A stretch of 47,731 nucleotides of DNA from Anaerolineales bacterium (GTDB lineage: Bacteria; Chloroflexota; Anaerolineae; Anaerolineales; Villigracilaceae): assembly GCA_014860745.1 (NCBI GenBank), contig JACZJC010000038.1, forward strand, positions 1 through 47,731, read 5' to 3'. Both the position numbers and the translations under genes were made by a program. The notes under the pieces were generated by a model, which did not search any database, had not been told where the DNA came from, and saw only the letters and a program-made list of their open reading frames with translations. Shown in pieces: positions 44,423 to 47,731 of this stretch; the stretch's first letter is position 1; every line of letters starts with the position of its first letter.

Positions 44423-45700
44423 ATGGCTGGTCCGATCAAAGCAAAATATGTAGAAAAAGAACATGCCGTAGTAGATGGCGTGGATATTTCTGGTCATTGG
44501 AACCGCATGTTCGAACAGCGGGTCATTACCGAATACACGCCCGAACTGATCGAAAAGGTTGCGGATATTCCAGGCGGGGAGTCGTTTGCGAATTGTTATC
44601 AGTGCGCCAAGTGCGTCCCCGTCTGCCCCGTAGACGTGGTCGGGAATTATGGTCCGCGCAAACTTTATCGCTATGCCCAAACAGGCATGGACTTGACCGA
44701 AGCGCCTGAGCTCTGGCTTTGCACCACTTGCAAGAACTGCCTGCGTGTGTGCCCCAAAGAAGTGGACATGATCCAGATCATGCCCGCCGTGCGCGAGCAG
44801 GCGATCCTCGCGGGAAAATTTGTCCCGCCTGAATTGCAGCAGGCGTTCGAGAACACCGCCAAGACGGGCAATCCGCTCGGACAGCCGCAACGCAAACGTG
44901 ACGCATGGATTCAGTCCGCGGGTGTGCCTGTGCCGATCATCAAAGACGTTGCCCGCCCCGTGGATGTGCTTTGGTATGTCGGTTCGTATCCGTCCTATCA
45001 CCCACGCGGTATTGACGCGGCGGCTGCGGCGGCACGCATCTTCACCGCGCTCGGCATTGACTTCGCCATCCTCGGCAAGGAAGAAAAGGACGACGCCGAC
45101 TCGCAGCGTTTGGCTGGCGAGAAAGGTCTCTTCGAGATGATGACCGAGTACAACATCGAAACCTTCAACAAGTACGAGTGGAAGGAATTGATGGTCACGG
45201 GTCCGCATGAGTTGAACGCTTTCAAGAACGTGTACCCGAAGTATGGCTTTGAACGCCCCGTCGTGCATTACACCACCTTCCTTGCGCGCCACCTTGACCA
45301 ACTCAAGCCGCTGCTTAAACATTCTGTCAATAAAAAGATCACTTATCACGATCCCTGCTATCTCGGACGTCACAACGGCGAATACGAAGCCCCGCGCAAA
45401 TTACTCGAAGCCATCCCTGGCGTGGAACTGGTCGAGATGGGACGCAACCGCGAGAACGGATATTGTTGCGGCGGCGGTGGCGGCGGCATGTGGATGGACT
45501 CGTTCACCGCCAAGCACACCACCATGCGCCTCTCTGAAAAACGCGCGATGGAAGCCGCGTCCACAGGCGCGAACGTGCTGGCAGTGGCTTGCCCCTTCGA
45601 AGTCTCGCGCTTCACCGACGCGGTCAAGTCCACGGGCAATGAGCATGTGGATGTGTTGGATATTTTGGAGTTGTTGGATAGGTCGATGAGGGGTGAGTAA
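44423..45700 (+). CDS. sHdr C2/B2-type fusion protein (HdrD/B3-like)
   Basis: 425 residues. The N-terminal HdrC-like part has C58-x2-C61-x2-C64-x3-C68-P and C100-x2-C103-x2-C106-x3-C110-P. The C-terminal HdrB-like part has HDPCYLGRHNGEY, GYCCGGGGGGMW and ACPFEVSRF, a single clear CCG domain. GGAGACC precedes the start. A fused C/B subunit next to ETF genes is the mark of the ETF-linked sHdr form (often called type II, sHdrB3). It probably joins the A/B1/C1 complex to the ETF. Confidence 0.85.
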   Translation: MAGPIKAKYVEKEHAVVDGVDISGHWNRMFEQRVITEYTPELIEKVADIPGGESFANCYQCAKCVPVCPVDVVGNYGPRKLYRYAQTGMDLTEAPELWLCTTCKNCLRVCPKEVDMIQIMPAVREQAILAGKFVPPELQQAFENTAKTGNPLGQPQRKRDAWIQSAGVPVPIIKDVARPVDVLWYVGSYPSYHPRGIDAAAAAARIFTALGIDFAILGKEEKDDADSQRLAGEKGLFEMMTEYNIETFNKYEWKELMVTGPHELNAFKNVYPKYGFERPVVHYTTFLARHLDQLKPLLKHSVNKKITYHDPCYLGRHNGEYEAPRKLLEAIPGVELVEMGRNRENGYCCGGGGGGMWMDSFTAKHTTMRLSEKRAMEAASTGANVLAVACPFEVSRFTDAVKSTGNEHVDVLDILELLDRSMRGE

Positions 45701-45705
45701 AAATA

Positions 45706-45759
45706 ATGTCGAAGGTCAAAAGTCAAAGGTCAAGTGACTTTCGACATTTGACCTTTGAC
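45706..45759. repeat. Inverted repeat GTCAAAGGTCAA before etfB
   Basis: GTCAAAGGTCAA (45722-45733) is perfectly complementary to TTGACCTTTGAC (45748-45759); an alternative pairing uses ATGTCGAAGGTCA (from 45706) with TGACTTTCGACAT. Several nested GTCAAAGG words allow slipped hairpins. The same words occur before shdrB1 and shdrA. Confidence 0.85.
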
Positions 45760-45799
45760 CTGAAACTTAACACCTGAAACTGAAACACAGGAGAACTGA

Positions 45800-46555
45800 A
45801 TGAATATCGTAGTAGCCATAAAACACATCCCCAGCATTGCCGATGACCTGCCCGTCAAAGGCAATAACGTGGACTTTGACTCGGTGGACTTTGTGCTCAA
45901 TGAATTCGATGAGCAGTCCATTGAGCAGGCGGTGCTGGTGAAGGAAGCCGTCGGTGGGACGGTGACCGTAGTCGGGGTGGATATGATCGGGGAACTCGAT
46001 AACGTTCTCCATCTTGCGCTTGCCAAAGGCGCAGATAAGGCTGTCAAGATCACAGGAGATGACCCAGCCGCGGATTCACACATGCAAGCCAAATGGCTGT
46101 CAGAAGCGATCAAAGGCATGTCACCGAATATCGTCTTCGCGGGTGTGCAGGCTTCGAATGACCTCGACGGTCAGATCGGACCGATGATCGCTGCGTATCT
46201 CGATATGCCTTATATCGGCGGTGTCAGTTCCGTTGAAGTGGCAGGCGACTCAGCCACAGTCAACAAGGAATTTGCGGGCGGGGTCGGCGCGAAATATTCG
46301 GTTAGCTTGCCGATGGTGGTCGGCGTACAGGCAGCATCCAAACCTCCGCGCTATGCGCCGGTAAGCAAAGTCCGTCAGGTGGCGCAGACTGCGACGATTG
46401 AAAAGGTCGCTCCATCTGGTGAAGCAAGCTCAGGATTAACAATGAAGAAGATGGCTCCGCCCGTAGTGACGGGTCACGCCGAGATGATCGAAGGTTCGTC
46501 GAAGGAAGTGGCGGCGAAGATTGTGGAATTATTGAAGAGCAAGGGATTGGCGTAA
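45800..46555 (+). CDS. etfB: Electron transfer flavoprotein beta subunit
   Basis: 251 residues with CAGGAG before the ATG. It has the EtfB start NIVVAIKHIPS, DEQSIEQAVLVKEA, GADKAVKI, the characteristic ASNDLDGQIGPMIAAYLDMP and VGVQAASKPPRYAP. Together with EtfA it forms the electron acceptor of the Hdr-like complex. A variable C-terminal tail (about residues 200-235) rich in Ala/Lys/Met follows the conserved core. Confidence 0.95.
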   Translation: MNIVVAIKHIPSIADDLPVKGNNVDFDSVDFVLNEFDEQSIEQAVLVKEAVGGTVTVVGVDMIGELDNVLHLALAKGADKAVKITGDDPAADSHMQAKWLSEAIKGMSPNIVFAGVQASNDLDGQIGPMIAAYLDMPYIGGVSSVEVAGDSATVNKEFAGGVGAKYSVSLPMVVGVQAASKPPRYAPVSKVRQVAQTATIEKVAPSGEASSGLTMKKMAPPVVTGHAEMIEGSSKEVAAKIVELLKSKGLA

Positions 46556-46557
46556 TC

Positions 46558-46646
46558 ATGTCGTTGCGAGGAGGGTGCTCTTCCCGACGAAGCAACCCCC
46601 AACGAAGCGGGAGATTGCTTCGCCAAAGAACGGCTCGCAACGACAT
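46558..46646. repeat. GTCGTTGCGAG...CTCGCAACGAC dispersed repeat between etfB and etfA
   Basis: ATGTCGTTGCGAG (46558-46570) pairs perfectly with CTCGCAACGACAT (46634-46646). Inside, CGAAGCAA (46588-46595) pairs with TTGCTTCG (46615-46622). The whole is a member of the TTGCGAGG...GAAGCAATCTC repeat family found scattered in many bacterial genomes. It fills almost the whole gap. Confidence 0.9.
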
Positions 46647-46662
46647 ATAAAAAGGAGAATTT

Positions 46663-47601
46663 ATGAGCAACGATATATTTGTCATCACCGAACACATGGA
46701 TGGAAAGTTTTCCGATGTGTCGTTTGAAATGGTTGGAAAAGCCAAAGAGTTGGCAACTGCCTTGGGCGGGCAATCAATCGCGGTGGCGTTGGGAAGCGGA
46801 GTGTCGGCAAATGGATTCGCGTCTGATTCAACGATCTATGTGGATGACGCGAATCTCGCACAGTTCAATCCCGAAGCGTATGGCAAAGTAATCGAAGCAT
46901 TGGTCAAGGAAAAATCTCCGCGGCTGGTGATGTTTGGCTGGACAGCGACGGGCATGGATTTGGCGGCGTGGCTTTCAGCGAAACTTGGCGTTCCGTGCGC
47001 GGCGTATGTGAAAAACATCGGCGCGGATCTGACAATGAGCTGCCAGGCATACGGCGGCAAGATGAGCGCGGATGTTTCGTCTGCTGGCGACATGGCAATT
47101 GCGGCTGTGCTGGCGGGCTCATTCCCTGTGGAAGCGGGTCAAGGTTCAACGGCTGCGACACAGATCGCATCGCCCATTGCATTGGATGGCTTGAAAACGA
47201 AATTCGTGGAAGCCATCAAACCCGCAGGCGGCGATGTGGACATTACCGCTCAGGCAAAACTTGTATCCATTGGGCGCGGTATTGGCAGCAAAGACAATGT
47301 GGAACTTGCTGAAGAGTTGGCGCAAAAACTTGGGGCAACGGTCTCTTCGTCCCGCCCCGTGGTGGATGCAGGCTGGCTGCCGCGCACAAGGCAGGTTGGT
47401 AAGTCGGGCTTGAAGGTCAAGCCGAAGTTGTATCTCATGCTCGGTATCTCTGGCGCGCCTGAACATCTCGAAGGCATGAAGAGCGCCGAGTTGATCATCG
47501 CGGTCAACACCGATAAGAAAGCGCCGATCTTCAATGTGGCGCATTACGGTGCGACGAATGATCTGTTTGAAGTTGCGGAAGCAATGCTCGAACTTCTTTA
47601 A
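46663..47601 (+). CDS. etfA: Electron transfer flavoprotein alpha subunit
   Basis: 312 residues with AAAAGGAG before the ATG. The C-terminal FAD domain is complete: SIGRGIGSKDNVELAEEL, VVDAGWLPRTRQVGKSG, LYLMLGISGAPEHLEGM, and IIAVNTDKKAPIFNVAHYG. It pairs with EtfB and would pass electrons on to a membrane oxidoreductase, not seen here, which may lie downstream. Confidence 0.95.
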   Translation: MSNDIFVITEHMDGKFSDVSFEMVGKAKELATALGGQSIAVALGSGVSANGFASDSTIYVDDANLAQFNPEAYGKVIEALVKEKSPRLVMFGWTATGMDLAAWLSAKLGVPCAAYVKNIGADLTMSCQAYGGKMSADVSSAGDMAIAAVLAGSFPVEAGQGSTAATQIASPIALDGLKTKFVEAIKPAGGDVDITAQAKLVSIGRGIGSKDNVELAEELAQKLGATVSSSRPVVDAGWLPRTRQVGKSGLKVKPKLYLMLGISGAPEHLEGMKSAELIIAVNTDKKAPIFNVAHYGATNDLFEVAEAMLELL

Positions 47602-47610
47602 GTTCTTTAC

Positions 47611-47671
47611 CACAAAGGAGCACAAAGGGTCACGAAGGAAAACCTTTAAAAACCCTTTGTGTACCTTTGTG
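47611..47671. repeat. Inverted repeat, CACAAAGG family, after etfA
   Basis: CACAAAGGAGCACAAAGGGT (47611-47630) pairs with the sequence at 47652-47671 with about two mismatches. Further CACGAAG/CTTCGTG words continue the match outward. It is the same family as the pair at 40276-40404. Confidence 0.85.
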
Positions 47672-47705
47672 ACACTTCGTGGTTGATTCTTTTCGGGAGG
47701 GTACG

Positions 47706-47731
47706 TTGCTCACAACGATTGAAAAAATCAT
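47706..47731 (+). CDS. Start of next gene (partial), product unknown
   Basis: GGGAGGG lies about 7 bases before a TTG at 47706, and the following codons read LTTIEKI to the edge. The operon likely continues. The few residues resemble starts of cyclic-nucleotide-binding-domain proteins (LTTIEKxxxL), but this is too short to call. Confidence 0.3.

Noticed and set aside
40433-45700. Classical methanogen or sulfate-reducer HdrABC
   Set aside because: The A subunit is short and lacks ferredoxin inserts, there is an extra H-like gene, a C/B fusion and ETF genes, and TusA/DsrE genes precede; this fits sHdr better.
40276-47671. CRISPR array or insertion sequence in the sulfur operon gaps
   Set aside because: The repeats are inverted, of different families and without regular spacers; no transposase or cas gene is present.

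Overview
The window looks like a piece of a Chloroflexota genome, most likely class Anaerolineae. This is inferred from protein style: Thr/Pro-rich linkers in a secreted lipoprotein, AlgD-type sugar dehydrogenase, many GT4 enzymes, and the dispersed repeat types. No rRNA or marker gene is present to prove it.

Region 1 (1-1796, + strand) holds two tandem copies of a secreted carbohydrate-active lipoprotein. The first survives only as its C-terminus; the second is complete and resembles polysaccharide lyases. A 24-bp terminator hairpin lies between them.

Region 2 (1797-32980, - strand) is one long, tightly packed exopolysaccharide (EPS) locus read right to left. It starts with a small HTH-like protein, a Wzz-type chain-length protein, an OmpR-type response regulator and an initiating sugar phosphotransferase. 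Next come an oxidoreductase/acetyltransferase/aminotransferase set for an acylated amino sugar, a broken gene, a sulfotransferase, a PIG-L deacetylase fused to a flippase, and a Wzy-like polymerase. These are followed by glycosyltransferases, a heparinase II/III-type lyase, a six-hairpin glycosidase-like protein and a nucleotide-sugar dehydrogenase. The distal end carries a decoration module: radical SAM enzyme, Cys-rich protein, two FemAB-like acyltransferases, NodB-like deacetylase, GNAT enzyme, free-standing carrier protein, acyl-CoA-dehydrogenase-like oxidase, free-standing adenylation enzyme and amidohydrolase. The adenylation/oxidase/carrier trio has the layout of the prolyl-to-pyrrolyl carrier-protein modules of natural-product pathways, which suggests an unusual acyl decoration of the polymer.

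Region 3 (33002-36119) has about 700 bases without a convincing gene. It is followed by a truncated carboxymuconolactone-decarboxylase-like fragment, a PanB-like enzyme and an unrecognised 420-residue protein, ending at a bidirectional terminator.

Region 4 (36150-47731) pairs a NarL-type response regulator and its sensor kinase (- strand) with a divergent sulfur-metabolism operon (+ strand). The operon order is tusA, dsrE2-like, STAS, dsrE-like, shdrC1, shdrB1, shdrA, shdrH-like, a shdrC2/B2 fusion, etfB, etfA. This matches the gene content of the ETF-linked form of the sulfur-oxidising heterodisulfide-reductase-like (sHdr) system. TusA and DsrE-type proteins would deliver sulfane sulfur, and the Hdr-like complex plus ETF would take the electrons. 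Two ATCCC-N8-GGGAT dyads lie in the divergent promoter region. Eight operon positions carry inverted repeats of at least four different sequence families, while the EPS locus shows none of this kind. The next gene begins at the right edge and runs off the window.
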